From positions 124,001 through 188,000 of the forward strand of contig NZ_PVBT01000009.1 in the NCBI RefSeq assembly GCF_002980555.1: a DNA stretch of 64,000 nt, given 5' to 3'. This document shows, piece by piece, positions 51,755 through 61,263 of this stretch; position 1 is the first letter of the stretch, and every line of letters begins with the position of its first letter. The DNA comes from Phyllobacterium myrsinacearum. GTDB taxonomy: Bacteria > Pseudomonadota > Alphaproteobacteria > Rhizobiales > Rhizobiaceae. The notes under the pieces were generated by a model. That model made no database searches, was not told where the DNA came from, and worked only from the letters and a program-made list of their open reading frames with translations. A program made the position numbers and the translations under genes.

Positions 51755-53305
51755 CTAATTCTGCAGACGCTCGCTCAATCGACAGAGGAAACAAAGCTCG
51801 CTATGCACTGGTGCCGTTAGTCCTGCAAAAATGATCGCCCCATCATAGGGCATCAAAATCTCGCTGCCATCCGCACGTTTCCCGATGAGTTCACCCTTGT
51901 TGACGGGTTCGCCAGCTGCAAATTGTTTTACCAGATGGTCCTCATCATGATCGGCGAGGATGGCATCGCATATTTCCAGCACACGCGGTGTTTGGGCTCG
52001 TGGCCGCGCGTCCGCAACCATACCCAGAGATGCCATGCCATTGACGAGACAGTCATAACCAACCTGTGGTCCCTTTGGGTCCAGATGCTGGCCACATTCA
52101 ACCGTAACCCCATAGCCGCCGGTAAAGCGCATATATTCGGTTGTGCCTATACCATGCAGTGATGACAGGCCTTCGATTACGCCTGCATCGCGTTTTTGCT
52201 TTAGTGCTTTTTCATGCGCAGGCAGCCAGCCATGCACAACGAGCGGAAGATCGAGTGCTTTCGCCAGTTTAGTCTCTGCCGCTTCATGGGCAAAAGGTTC
52301 GAGCGATCCGTTGTTATCCCGTGGGCCGATCAGTGCGAAAGCGTCACCTTCCGAGCTGAAAGAATGCAAATCCATCAACACATCATGAGCCCGTAGCAGC
52401 GGGCACATGATATTGGCCACGCGATCTTCATTGTCCTGCGGCATGGCACTTTCCGCAAGATTGCGATTAAAGTTGCGATCTCCGATGCGCGTATTCCTGC
52501 GGAAGGCAAGCCCGTTGACCACCGGCACAAAAGTAACCATGCCGCATTCCAGTTCTCTTTGTCCTGTGCGAAACTCATTGATCAGACGGCTGATCGCATA
52601 AGGGCCGGCTGGCTCGTTGCCATGGACAGAACCTGTAACAATCAAACGCGGCCCAGGTTTCATACCGTGAAACGTAACGCTCTCAATGGATTTTGGCGGC
52701 GCGCTAACAAAGGGTGCGAGCAGCGTCACCGGATCGTCAATTGAAGCGATGTCGACGACCATACCGGGGCACAGACGCCGCGCCAGTTCGATCAAATGCT
52801 CATGTGCCACGACCACGCAGCCGGATGTGCCGCTGTAATCCGGTCGTGCCGTGTGCATGAAAATGGCTGAACCGCCGCGAGCCTCAGGCAGCGCATCGTT
52901 CCAGCCAACAGGTATGATCAGATCAAACAGTCTCTCGCCACGGCGTGAAGCTTGTGTTTCGTCTGTTTCGAACACCAGCTGATTATAGAAGGGGCTGTCG
53001 GCATCTTCGATCCAGCGGTAATTTTCAGGCTTGGGCAAAAACGGAAAATCAAAGCCACGAGGCTCGTCACCGAAAACCGTCGGATCATAAAACCCATAAC
53101 GCAAGGGATGACGGCCACGCGGCGTTTTACCGTCGCCTTCCCGTTTCAACTGCGGATCCACCAGGCCGTTACGGCCGATGGCGCACTTGACGGTCCAGTC
53201 ACCTATGGTCAGCAGACCAATATGCGGGGTTTGTGGATCATACCCTGTACGCACGACAATTGTGGGTTGTTCGAGTGTTCCGACCATAAACGGGTTTTGA
53301 CTCAT
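51755..53305 (-). CDS. Fusion of an L,D-transpeptidase (YkuD) domain and an AstE/AspA-type zinc deacylase
   Basis: The 516-residue protein has two domains. Residues 15-200 are a YkuD-type L,D-transpeptidase: CAIGRNGLVDPQLKREGDGK, TPRGRHPLRY, then GGSAIFMHTARPD and SGTSGCVVV with catalytic His151 and Cys163. Residues 205-510 are a succinylglutamate-desuccinylase/aspartoacylase domain: VTGSVHGNEPAGP with His228 and Glu231, DRNFNRNL, and MDLHSFSSEG with His314, then a beta-rich tail (KGELIGKRADGSEILMPYDG). No signal peptide is visible, so it is probably cytoplasmic, odd for a wall transpeptidase. It starts 4 bases after the last ABC ATPase gene and ends the peptide-import operon. A role in trimming imported wall-derived or D-amino-acid peptides is inferred. 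Confidence 0.88.
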   Translation of the reverse strand: MSQNPFMVGTLEQPTIVVRTGYDPQTPHIGLLTIGDWTVKCAIGRNGLVDPQLKREGDGKTPRGRHPLRYGFYDPTVFGDEPRGFDFPFLPKPENYRWIEDADSPFYNQLVFETDETQASRRGERLFDLIIPVGWNDALPEARGGSAIFMHTARPDYSGTSGCVVVAHEHLIELARRLCPGMVVDIASIDDPVTLLAPFVSAPPKSIESVTFHGMKPGPRLIVTGSVHGNEPAGPYAISRLINEFRTGQRELECGMVTFVPVVNGLAFRRNTRIGDRNFNRNLAESAMPQDNEDRVANIMCPLLRAHDVLMDLHSFSSEGDAFALIGPRDNNGSLEPFAHEAAETKLAKALDLPLVVHGWLPAHEKALKQKRDAGVIEGLSSLHGIGTTEYMRFTGGYGVTVECGQHLDPKGPQVGYDCLVNGMASLGMVADARPRAQTPRVLEICDAILADHDEDHLVKQFAAGEPVNKGELIGKRADGSEILMPYDGAIIFAGLTAPVHSELCFLCRLSERLQN

Positions 53306-53309
53306 GGGA

Positions 53310-54332
53310 TTAGCCTTGTTCTAACAAATGGCAACGGGCGCGGTGGAAATGCGCCCCGGACGAATTGATAAATGACGGAATATCGCCCTCGCGGCATTTG
53401 TCGAATGCGGAAGGGCAACGCGGATTGAACGCACAGCCAGGCGGGGGATTAAGCGGTGATGGTGCTTCACCCTGCATCCGGCGCTGGCGCGCCATGGGGG
53501 CCAGTGGATCGGGGATGGCGGCGATCAAGGCCTGCGTATAGGGATGCAGCGGGCTCGTGAAAATATCACTCCATACGCCCTCTTCAACGATGCGGCCCAG
53601 ATACATCACTGCGATGCGGTCACTCATATGTTCAACGACGCCGAGATCGTGCGAAATCATCAAAAGCGCGATACCGAGTTCGTCTTTCAATTCCAGCAAC
53701 AAATTGATGATCTGTGCGCGTATGGATACATCAAGAGCAGAAACAGGTTCGTCGCAGACAAGCAGTTTCGGTTGAACAATCAAGGCACGCGCGATGCAAA
53801 TACGCTGCCTTTGGCCGCCAGAAAACTCGTGTGGCTTGCGATCCGCCGCTTCAGGTTTCATACCAACCTTAGCCAACATGTCCGTCACGCGGACCTCGAC
53901 CTCGGCACTATCTTTCATACCATGGAGACGCAATGGCGCGGCAAGAGCCTCGCGCACGGAACGGCGCGGATTGAGCGACGCAAACGGATCCTGAAATACC
54001 ATCTGCACATTGCGGGCCTGAGCGAGTGGATCGTTTTTAACAGCTGTCGGCACATCCTGCCCTGCCACATGCACCGATCCGGAAGTGATGGGGACAAGTC
54101 CCATAATGGCGCCGGCAAGCGTGGATTTTCCACAGCCGCTTTCGCCGACCAGACCGAGGCATTCGCCGGCTTTGAGAGAGAGATCAATTCCGTTGACAGC
54201 TTTCAGTGTCTTTTTTCGAAAGCCTTCGCGAACAGAATAATGAATGCACAGATCTCGAATGGCGAGTACTTCGGCAGTGCTGCCGTTCTTGCCGCCATCT
54301 GTTGGTGGCAACGCGATGCTCTGCTCAGTCAT
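53310..54332 (-). CDS. Oligo/dipeptide ABC ATPase (DppF/OppF-like)
   Basis: From ATG 54332, overlapping the previous gene by 8 bases, the protein has 340 residues: Walker [14 protein letters not shown]-loop FQDPFASLNPR, signature FSGGQRQRICIARAL, Walker B LLVCDEPVSALD and the C-terminal oligopeptide-ABC tail with CAFNPRCPSAFDKC cysteines, the Fe-S-type motif of Dpp/Opp ATPases. It pairs with the DppD-like ATPase. Confidence 0.94.
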   Translation of the reverse strand: MTEQSIALPPTDGGKNGSTAEVLAIRDLCIHYSVREGFRKKTLKAVNGIDLSLKAGECLGLVGESGCGKSTLAGAIMGLVPITSGSVHVAGQDVPTAVKNDPLAQARNVQMVFQDPFASLNPRRSVREALAAPLRLHGMKDSAEVEVRVTDMLAKVGMKPEAADRKPHEFSGGQRQRICIARALIVQPKLLVCDEPVSALDVSIRAQIINLLLELKDELGIALLMISHDLGVVEHMSDRIAVMYLGRIVEEGVWSDIFTSPLHPYTQALIAAIPDPLAPMARQRRMQGEAPSPLNPPPGCAFNPRCPSAFDKCREGDIPSFINSSGAHFHRARCHLLEQG

Positions 54333-55305
54333 GATGGAAACACCTAATCGAACCCAGCTCATCAAGGGACGCTACGGGCGGCATAGCCTCCCTGCACGCG
54401 TCGGTGACACGCGGACAACGCGAAGCAAAACCACACCCGATATCGCGCTCCATCAAGCCTGGAACGACACCTTTGATTTCGGTTAATCGGGAGCGGCCTT
54501 CCCGCAAACGACGGCCGAGGAGCGGCAAAGAGGCTACAAGCCCATGCGTATAAGGGTGGCGCGGATCGGTAAAAATCTCACTGGCAGGACGCTGTTCTAC
54601 AATGTGGCCAGCATACATAACCGCCACCCGATGACACATGCGCGCAACAAGCCCCAGATCATGCGAAATCATCAGAACTGCTGTGCCCCGGGCTGTGCAC
54701 AAATCAAGAATGAGTTCAACAATTTCTGCCTGAATGGTCACATCCAGTGCGGTCGTCGGCTCATCGGCAATCAGCAACGCCGGGTCGCAAGCCAGCGCGA
54801 TCGCAATCATCACACGCTGGCGCATGCCACCGGAAAGCTGATGCGGATAATCCTTGATGCGCCGTTCCGGGCTTGGAACCTGTACCTGCTCCAGTGCCTC
54901 TATGGCTTTGAGCCGGGCCTGACGAGTGTTCATGCCTTTATGCAGCACGAACATTTCGCCGATCTGGTCACCGATTGTCATCAGAGGATTGAGCGAGGTC
55001 ATCGGCTCCTGAAAGATCATGGCGACGCGGTCGCCGCGCAGGCGGCGCAAATCTTTGTTGGGCAAGCGGTTTATATCCTGCCCCTCCAGGAGTACGCATC
55101 CCTGCGTGACATTCATCGGGGCGCGCAGCAAACCCGCAATCGTCAGCGCACACAGACTCTTGCCGCAGCCGGACTCTCCAACAAGCCCGAACACTTCACC
55201 GGCTTGGATAGAAAAATCAATCTGGTTGACCGCCGGAAAGTTTCGTCCTTGAGCGCGCAGCGCAATCGAAAGATTTTGGACCTGCAGAATAGATTTGTCA
55301 GCCAT
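54325..55305 (-). CDS. Oligo/dipeptide ABC ATPase (DppD/OppD-like)
   Basis: The 326-residue protein has Walker [16 protein letters not shown]-loop [14 protein letters not shown], signature [15 protein letters not shown], Walker [13 protein letters not shown], and the Cys-containing tail [16 protein letters not shown]. Its start overlaps the DppC stop by one base. It acts with the DppF-like protein to drive peptide import. Confidence 0.94.
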   Translation of the reverse strand: MADKSILQVQNLSIALRAQGRNFPAVNQIDFSIQAGEVFGLVGESGCGKSLCALTIAGLLRAPMNVTQGCVLLEGQDINRLPNKDLRRLRGDRVAMIFQEPMTSLNPLMTIGDQIGEMFVLHKGMNTRQARLKAIEALEQVQVPSPERRIKDYPHQLSGGMRQRVMIAIALACDPALLIADEPTTALDVTIQAEIVELILDLCTARGTAVLMISHDLGLVARMCHRVAVMYAGHIVEQRPASEIFTDPRHPYTHGLVASLPLLGRRLREGRSRLTEIKGVVPGLMERDIGCGFASRCPRVTDACREAMPPVASLDELGSIRCFHHD

Positions 55306-56120
55306 CAGCGTTTTGACCTCCCGTGCGGATCAAGCAGGTCACGCAAGCCGTCGCCCAGCATATTGAAGCCAAGCACGGTGATGAAGAGCGCCATTCCCGG
55401 AAAAATCGCAACCCATGGCGCAACCATGAGCTGCTCGCGTGCCCGTGCCAGCATACCGCCCCAACTCGGTGCAGGCGGAACAACACCCAACCCCAGAAAG
55501 GACAGTGATGCTTCTGCCATAATGGCCGATCCGATACCCATTGTGGCCACCACAATGAGCGGCCCGCCAATATTCGGCAGGATTTCACGCAGCATGATGT
55601 AGAATTTACCGAAGCCAAGCGTGCGGGCCGCCTGCACATAGTTTTGTGATTTTTGAGTGAGAACCTGCGCCCGCGAAATACGGCAGCTATAGGCCCAGTC
55701 CGTCAAACCAAGGGCTATCAGCAGACTGAGCAGTCCGGGTCCAAGAACCGCCATGAGAGCCAAGGCAAACACAATGGTCGGAATGGATAGCATCAGATTT
55801 GTCAGGCCTTGCACAAACTCGTCCCACCAGCCGCCGAGATAACCGGCGGAAAGGCCAAGCAGAACGCCTATGCACGTGTTCATCGTCTGAACAGCAAGTC
55901 CGATCATAAGCGAGATCCGCGCCCCATAGGCAATGCGTGAGAAAATGTCCCGGCCCTGCTCATCGGTACCAAACCAGAACTGCGCACCTGGTGCTTCTTC
56001 TGCATAAAGAAGATTGGAGTTGGAAACCGGATCGTAATGGGCAATCCACGGCGCAAACAGCGCCACCAGAATGATGGTCACGAAGATTGTGAGCCCTATG
56101 ACAAGATTGGAGCGGAACAT
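55305..56120 (-). CDS. Dipeptide-type ABC permease (DppC-like)
   Basis: The 271-residue membrane protein starts MFRSNLVIGLTIFVTIILVA and shows the DppC N-terminal helix, FGTDEQGRDIFSRIAYGARI and the coupling segment YVQAARTLGFGKFYIMLREI, then EASLSFLGLGVVPPAPSWGG. These are diagnostic for the Dpp/Opp second permease. It lies 62 bases behind the DppB-like gene. Confidence 0.94.
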   Translation of the reverse strand: MFRSNLVIGLTIFVTIILVALFAPWIAHYDPVSNSNLLYAEEAPGAQFWFGTDEQGRDIFSRIAYGARISLMIGLAVQTMNTCIGVLLGLSAGYLGGWWDEFVQGLTNLMLSIPTIVFALALMAVLGPGLLSLLIALGLTDWAYSCRISRAQVLTQKSQNYVQAARTLGFGKFYIMLREILPNIGGPLIVVATMGIGSAIMAEASLSFLGLGVVPPAPSWGGMLARAREQLMVAPWVAIFPGMALFITVLGFNMLGDGLRDLLDPHGRSKR

Positions 56121-56182
56121 CAGTGCTGCCTGTTCTGTTCAGAATATTTGCATGATTGCAAAGAACGCTTTCCCATAAGCAC

Positions 56183-57127
56183 TCAGCGGTATCGAATGCG
56201 CGGGTCGATCGCGAGATAAGCGATATCGACAAGCGTGTTGATGATGAGAAAGAAGAGCACGATCACAAGAATGCAGCCTTGAACCGTTGGTATGTCGCGC
56301 ATGGAGACCGATTGCGTCAAAAGCGAACCGATACCCGGCCACGCAAACAAGTTCTCAATGACGACCGAGCCACCCAGCATGGAGCCGAATTGCAGGCCGA
56401 TTGTCGTCAGCACCAATACAAAGGCGTTGCGTGCCATATGTTTGGTAACAATGCGGAATTCCGAGTTTCCTTTTGATCTGGCCGTGCGGACAAAATCAGC
56501 ATTCATGGTTTCCAGCACAGCTGCGCGGGTCGTGCGCGCCAAAAGCGCCATAGGGGCGATACCAAGCGTCAGGGCAGGCAGCACCAGATTCCTGATATTG
56601 CCGTTGCCATAGCCAAAAGTGGGCAACCAGCCCAGTTTGAGCGATATGAAATACATGGCCAGCAAACCAAACCAGAAACCGGGCAGCGAGAGACCGGAAA
56701 CGGCTGTGATCATGGCCGTTGTATCCAGCCATGTGCCCTGTCGTACGGCTGCCAGAAAGCCAAGCGGCAAACCGATGACGATGGCAAAGGCAATCGCCGC
56801 AACGGCGAGTTTGAATGAGGCGACTATGCGGGTGGATAGCATCGTGGTGACAGGGCGTTGTGTGGAAAAGGACGTGCCGAGATCACCTGTTGCAAGCCCG
56901 GAAATATATTTGCCGAACCGCTGTGGCAACGGATCTTTCAAACCCAGTTCCTTTTCAAGGCGTTCAGCAACCGCCGGATCAATGTCGCGTTTGTCGCTGG
57001 AGAGCGAAGACACAAATGTGCCTGGCATGACGCCGAATAGAAAAAAGATCAGCGTTATTGCAGCAAAAACCGTGACCAGAGATTGTAGCAGTCGCCTGCC
57101 AATCACCACCAACATAGGAATATCCAT
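56183..57127 (-). CDS. Dipeptide-type ABC permease (DppB-like)
   Basis: The 314-residue protein has the DppB layout: MLVVIGRRLLQSLVTVFAAI at the N-terminus (an internal ATG at 57115 is an alternative start), PLPQRFGKYISGLATGDLGT, and the late coupling loop FVRTARSKGNSEFRIVTKHM. It forms the membrane pore with the DppC-like protein. Confidence 0.94.
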   Translation of the reverse strand: MDIPMLVVIGRRLLQSLVTVFAAITLIFFLFGVMPGTFVSSLSSDKRDIDPAVAERLEKELGLKDPLPQRFGKYISGLATGDLGTSFSTQRPVTTMLSTRIVASFKLAVAAIAFAIVIGLPLGFLAAVRQGTWLDTTAMITAVSGLSLPGFWFGLLAMYFISLKLGWLPTFGYGNGNIRNLVLPALTLGIAPMALLARTTRAAVLETMNADFVRTARSKGNSEFRIVTKHMARNAFVLVLTTIGLQFGSMLGGSVVIENLFAWPGIGSLLTQSVSMRDIPTVQGCILVIVLFFLIINTLVDIAYLAIDPRIRYR

Positions 57128-57227
57128 AAATTGTGGTTAGAGGGACCCGGCCGATGTTACGGCGGCTTGGAAAATCGACCCTTGTCGGGAAATGTCGAAC
57201 CCAGGGTCTTTCAGCTTGTTTCGTGAT

Positions 57228-57264
57228 GTTCTGGCAGTTCGGCATATTGCCGGACTGCCAGAAC
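57228..57264 (-). other. Long stem-loop after the peptide-binding-protein gene
   Basis: Arms GTTCTGGCAGT / ACTGCCAGAAC pair perfectly, with an inner CGGC-ATATT-GCCG stem, between the binding-protein and DppB genes. There is no U-tract. It probably protects the abundant binding-protein transcript or reduces read-through into the permease genes. Confidence 0.7.
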
Positions 57265-57279
57265 GGAGCAACAGCTCGA

Positions 57280-58881
57280 TTAACGGCCAGGCGCGTTGGC
57301 GTCGAGCCAAAGCGAATCCACTTCGATGATGGCGGCTTCGGTCACGTTGCTGTCAACGCCGTGAATCCACGGCTGGGTTGCCACTACTGCCTTATTGTAG
57401 TTGTTGAACCAGACCGGCGCCTTTTCAAAAATATAGGCATCCGCTTTCTTCAAAAGCTCAATGCGTTTGGCCGGATCCGATTCAGCCGAGGCCGCGTCCA
57501 GAATTGCGTCATAAGCGGGGTCTTTGAAGGCACTGCGGTTACAGCCCGGACGGCTGATACGGCTGTCGAAGCAGCGCAAAGCGGTGAGCGGATCAGGTCC
57601 CGTGCCCGCAGAACGAAACCATGCCATGGCCGATCCCTGATTCATTTCATCAACAAGCGTGTTGGAATCCACGACCTTGGCTTTGGCGGTGATGCCTACC
57701 TCTTTGAGAAATGGCATCATGGCTTCCAGAACACCGAGGCTCGATGTACCTTCCGTCACGGATATTGTCACTTCAAAGCCATTGGGATAACCGGCTGCCG
57801 CCAGTAGTTCCTTGGCTTTCGCCGGATCATATGGATAGGGCGCGCGGTCTTTGTCAAACGCCGGGGATGTTGTTGGTAGCCAACCCGTCGCCTTATACGC
57901 TTTGTCTTTGAGAAGTTTGTGGATGATGATGTCACGGTCAACAGCATAGTTGATTGCCTGCCGCACACGCACATCGTCAAATGGCTTCTTTTCAGTGTTG
58001 AGGCCCATATGGCGGGTGAACACCTCCGAAATTTCAATCAGGCCCTTGGAAAGTTCTGGGTCCGCCTTGTAAAGAACATAAGCGTTTTCTGACAGAACGG
58101 TGGCGTCCAGCTCGCCAGCGCGAAACGCCATATCAAGCGCGCTGTTATCACCGGATATGGTGAAATCCACTGCATCAGCATAAGGCTTGCCCTGTTTGTA
58201 ATATTTGTCGAATTTTTTGCCCGAGATTTTCGAACCTTCGACGTGATCCCCAAAGGCAAACGGTCCAAGACCAACAGGGTGGCTGAGGAAATTGCCGCTT
58301 TCTACTTCTTCTTTTGGCAGAATAGCTGTGATGGCTTCGAAGAACTGCGTGCCCGGATCGACTAGGTCTTTGAATGTGAGCGAGAAGGTGCGGTCATCGA
58401 TCTTTTTAATGCCGCCGATTTCTTTGACTTCACCCTTGGAATATTCCTGCGCACCGACGAGTGTACCGACCTGCACTGCGCCCGGATAGCCCTTCGTCGG
58501 GTCCATGATACGCGTATAGGACCAGACCACATCATCTGTGGTCAGCTTACGACCATTGTGGAAATAGATGTTGTCAAACAGTTTGTAAGTGAACGTTTTA
58601 CCGTCATCACTGGTTTTAACCAATTCAGCCAGATCAAGAGCAGGCGCGTTTTTGGCTGAATCCCATGTATAAAGGGAGCGGTGAAACGCTTTGGAGACCA
58701 CCATGTCCTGTGAGTTGTAAGTTGCATGCGGGTCAAGACTTTTGAGGGCCGCGCCATAGGGCGCTGCCAAATGCAGCGTCCCGCCGGGCTTCGGCTCATC
58801 GGCCCAAGCTGAGCTTGCAGGAACAGCCGCGGACAATGCGGCGGCAATCAATGCAGCTTTTATGATCGAGCGATAGTTCAT
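57280..58881 (-). CDS. ABC peptide-binding protein (DppA/OppA family 5)
   Basis: From ATG 58881 (GGGGA upstream) the protein has 533 residues with signal peptide MNYRSIIKAALIAAALSAAV, then PASSAWA. Family-5 solute-binding features: GGTLHLAAPYGAALKSLDPH, DVVWSYTRIMDPTKGYPG, and VRQAINYAVDRDII. It binds peptides or similar ligands in the periplasm. Family members also bind nickel, heme or murein tripeptide, so the ligand is open. It lies 34 bases behind the serine hydrolase gene. Confidence 0.93.
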   Translation of the reverse strand: MNYRSIIKAALIAAALSAAVPASSAWADEPKPGGTLHLAAPYGAALKSLDPHATYNSQDMVVSKAFHRSLYTWDSAKNAPALDLAELVKTSDDGKTFTYKLFDNIYFHNGRKLTTDDVVWSYTRIMDPTKGYPGAVQVGTLVGAQEYSKGEVKEIGGIKKIDDRTFSLTFKDLVDPGTQFFEAITAILPKEEVESGNFLSHPVGLGPFAFGDHVEGSKISGKKFDKYYKQGKPYADAVDFTISGDNSALDMAFRAGELDATVLSENAYVLYKADPELSKGLIEISEVFTRHMGLNTEKKPFDDVRVRQAINYAVDRDIIIHKLLKDKAYKATGWLPTTSPAFDKDRAPYPYDPAKAKELLAAAGYPNGFEVTISVTEGTSSLGVLEAMMPFLKEVGITAKAKVVDSNTLVDEMNQGSAMAWFRSAGTGPDPLTALRCFDSRISRPGCNRSAFKDPAYDAILDAASAESDPAKRIELLKKADAYIFEKAPVWFNNYNKAVVATQPWIHGVDSNVTEAAIIEVDSLWLDANAPGR

Positions 58882-58915
58882 AATTTTCCCCTTTTTCATT
58901 GATTGGCTGGTCAGC

Positions 58916-59818
58916 TTATTTTTGGAAGGCATATCGGTAAAAGTGCTGCGCGAAATTGGGCAGAAAACTTTTGTCATTCGCTGACCATTCCCCATCGCAC
59001 ATCACACAGAGAACAAAACTTTTCCCGTCAGGCGTTTCCCCGTAGACCAGATCGTGCCTGGTCCAGGACGTATGACCCGCTTTCGACCACGTCATGACAT
59101 CCCGCGGCAAACCCTCAACCAAAAAACCACGGACCTGATCACCCTCAGGATCGCCATCATTGGAATGGCGCTGAAACTCACGGTTCATCAGCCCCATCAT
59201 CCAATCGGAGCGCGCATGCGCACCGCGCGCAATGTCGTGCATCAAAGCTGCTGCGGATAAGGCGGTGAGACGATTTCCATTTTTGCCATTGCGGATCTGC
59301 TGCGCGCGGCCATACGGGCTGTCCTCATATGTGCCATGCAATACGTTGATACCCGCAAATTCCGGACGGTTCTGCGATTCATACCATTGCTGAACGCGGT
59401 GGCGCGCCGCGCACCATTCTTCAAGCGCTTTTCCCTGCAATGGCGCGCCATCATCAGCACCGGTCAAACGTCCCACGAGATAAACCGTCGCCTCGTTGGA
59501 GGAAATGGCCATCATCTGTTCGGCGGCACGATCATCTTCCGCGTGTTCAGCCAAGCGGCCTTCTTCACGGAAAGCCGCCAACGCATTGAGAAAAAACAGC
59601 TTCACGACACTTGCCGGATAAAGCGGTTTGATTGCCCGATGTCCAAACCATGACAAATTCAGGAATGCGCCGGGATCAACCAGGCGCAAGGGAGCATCGA
59701 AGAGACAGCCAGCCAGACTGACACGGCTTTCATCACGAGCGCCATTTGTCGATTGCAATGCGTCTGACAGCGCGCGTGACGCCGGATGCGTCTTCGGCAT
59801 TTGGGCAGTGGCGTTCAT
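58916..59818 (-). CDS. Class-A-beta-lactamase-like serine hydrolase
   Basis: The 300-residue protein has the penicillin-recognising fold: Ser70-x-x-Lys73 in LYPASVVKLFFLNAL, Ser-Asn in ISSNEATVYLVGRL (S106/S107-N108), and WSKAGHTSWT in place of the KTG motif. No signal peptide is visible, which is unusual for a beta-lactamase and suggests a cytoplasmic peptidase or amidase role. It is the first gene of the peptide-import operon, divergent from a LysR gene. Cleavage of D-amino-acid-containing peptides is one plausible role. Confidence 0.85.
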   Translation of the reverse strand: MNATAQMPKTHPASRALSDALQSTNGARDESRVSLAGCLFDAPLRLVDPGAFLNLSWFGHRAIKPLYPASVVKLFFLNALAAFREEGRLAEHAEDDRAAEQMMAISSNEATVYLVGRLTGADDGAPLQGKALEEWCAARHRVQQWYESQNRPEFAGINVLHGTYEDSPYGRAQQIRNGKNGNRLTALSAAALMHDIARGAHARSDWMMGLMNREFQRHSNDGDPEGDQVRGFLVEGLPRDVMTWSKAGHTSWTRHDLVYGETPDGKSFVLCVMCDGEWSANDKSFLPNFAQHFYRYAFQK

Positions 59819-59891
59819 TTATGTTCCCTATTTTTAAAACAATTTAGTCATGAAAATTTTTTCGTTGATATAGAAATATCATTGGAACTTC

Positions 59892-60899
59892 ATGCAGCTA
59901 CGATATGATCTGGCAAAAATTGCAGCAATTTCAGAGGGTAAAAAGGTGAGATCTGGCAAAGATCATATCAGTTTGCGCCAAGTAGAGATTTTTCGCGCGA
60001 CCATGAAGTTTGGCACCGTCACAGCTGCCGCAGCGGCCCTTGGTTCTTCGCAGCCAACCATTACGCGCGAGTTATCACGGCTGGAGGAACATATCGGCTT
60101 TCGCCTGTTTGAACGGCGTCTGCAAAGACTGGTGCCAACGGCCAGAGCGCTCAAGCTTTTTGAGGAAGTGCAAGCCTCATTCATCGGTCTGGACCGTATC
60201 AATGATTTTATCGATCGTCTGCGCGATGCTTCGGAAGAAGTGCTGACGGTCGCTTCTCTGCCGGCCTTTGCACAGGCGATTTTGCCTGAAGCGGTCGCGC
60301 GATTAAATGCTACCCATCCTGATTTGACACTGCAAATCAGTACGGTCGACCCCCGCAATCAATCAAGTATCTCCGGCTTCAATTTTGATGTCGGCCTGAT
60401 CGAGGGTGTTTATACCGAAAGAGATGCGGAATCGCGAATATTATGGGTGTTCCAGCTCGTCGCCATCATGCATCCAGATCATCCTCTGGCGCAACGAAAC
60501 TATGTTGAGCCGCACGACTTTGAAGGCGTCAATTTCATCAGTCTCGGTTCTCAAGACCCGTACCGGCTGAGTGTGGAACGTGTATTCGACACGGCAGGCA
60601 CGCAAAGACGGCTGTTCCTGTCATCGCAGTCGGCCAGCAGCGTGTGCGAATTGGTGCTAAAAGGGTTGGGTATTTCAATAATCAATCCGCTTACCGCGTT
60701 AAGCTATGAAAAACACGGCCTTGTTCTAAAGCCTTTTTTGCCTGCACAGGATTTTGTCCTGTCCGTTTTACGTCCAATCAATCGCCCTGTCGTCGCCAGT
60801 TCTGATGCGCTCGTGATGCATCTGTCCCAAATATGTGCGCAAAGACATCACAATCTGGTCCAAAAACGCTTGGCTGTGGACGATAGAGGACGGCATTGA
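59892..60899 (+). CDS. LysR-family regulator of the peptide operon
   Basis: The protein has 335 residues from ATG 59892; a GTG at 59946 after GAGGG would give 317 and a more typical LysR N-terminus. The helix-turn-helix reads LRQVEIFRATMKFGTVTAAA, then GSSQPTITRELSRLEEHIG. The effector domain follows (VLTVASLPAFAQAILPEAV; FDVGLIEGVYTERD). It is divergent from the serine hydrolase with a 73-base gap and probably controls the whole dpp-like operon. Confidence 0.92.
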   Translation: MQLRYDLAKIAAISEGKKVRSGKDHISLRQVEIFRATMKFGTVTAAAAALGSSQPTITRELSRLEEHIGFRLFERRLQRLVPTARALKLFEEVQASFIGLDRINDFIDRLRDASEEVLTVASLPAFAQAILPEAVARLNATHPDLTLQISTVDPRNQSSISGFNFDVGLIEGVYTERDAESRILWVFQLVAIMHPDHPLAQRNYVEPHDFEGVNFISLGSQDPYRLSVERVFDTAGTQRRLFLSSQSASSVCELVLKGLGISIINPLTALSYEKHGLVLKPFLPAQDFVLSVLRPINRPVVASSDALVMHLSQICAQRHHNLVQKRLAVDDRGRH

Positions 60900-61263
60900 T
60901 GAATGGCAGGCTGGTGACTGGGCCGAATCCAGGATCCGCCAAGGCAACCGTTGAGACGATAGCAGATCTCCTCCGACTCAGAGGCAAAAGGCCGTTGCAT
61001 TAGTCGATCGCAGAACTCAAACTTGAATCGGCATATTTCAATAAGCAATTGGCGATCCGGTCTCGATTGTTTGGTGTCTTCAGGACAATGGCGGGCAGAT
61101 ACAGAACGATTTGGTATATTTTTCCAGCCTGCTTGATCCTCCCGCTGCCATCAAGCAGCGTCATGCCCTTGAGGAGCTATAACTGCCACATTTCGTTTCA
61201 TCCTGCCGTCCATTGTTGTACCAATGTAAAAACAGGCACCTTTAACTTTAGGGACGGACGACC
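60900..61263. other. Intergenic region
   Basis: About 360 bases after the LysR gene. Only very short frames occur. A 34-codon frame at its left end has no known relative. Nothing else can be supported. Confidence 0.35.
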
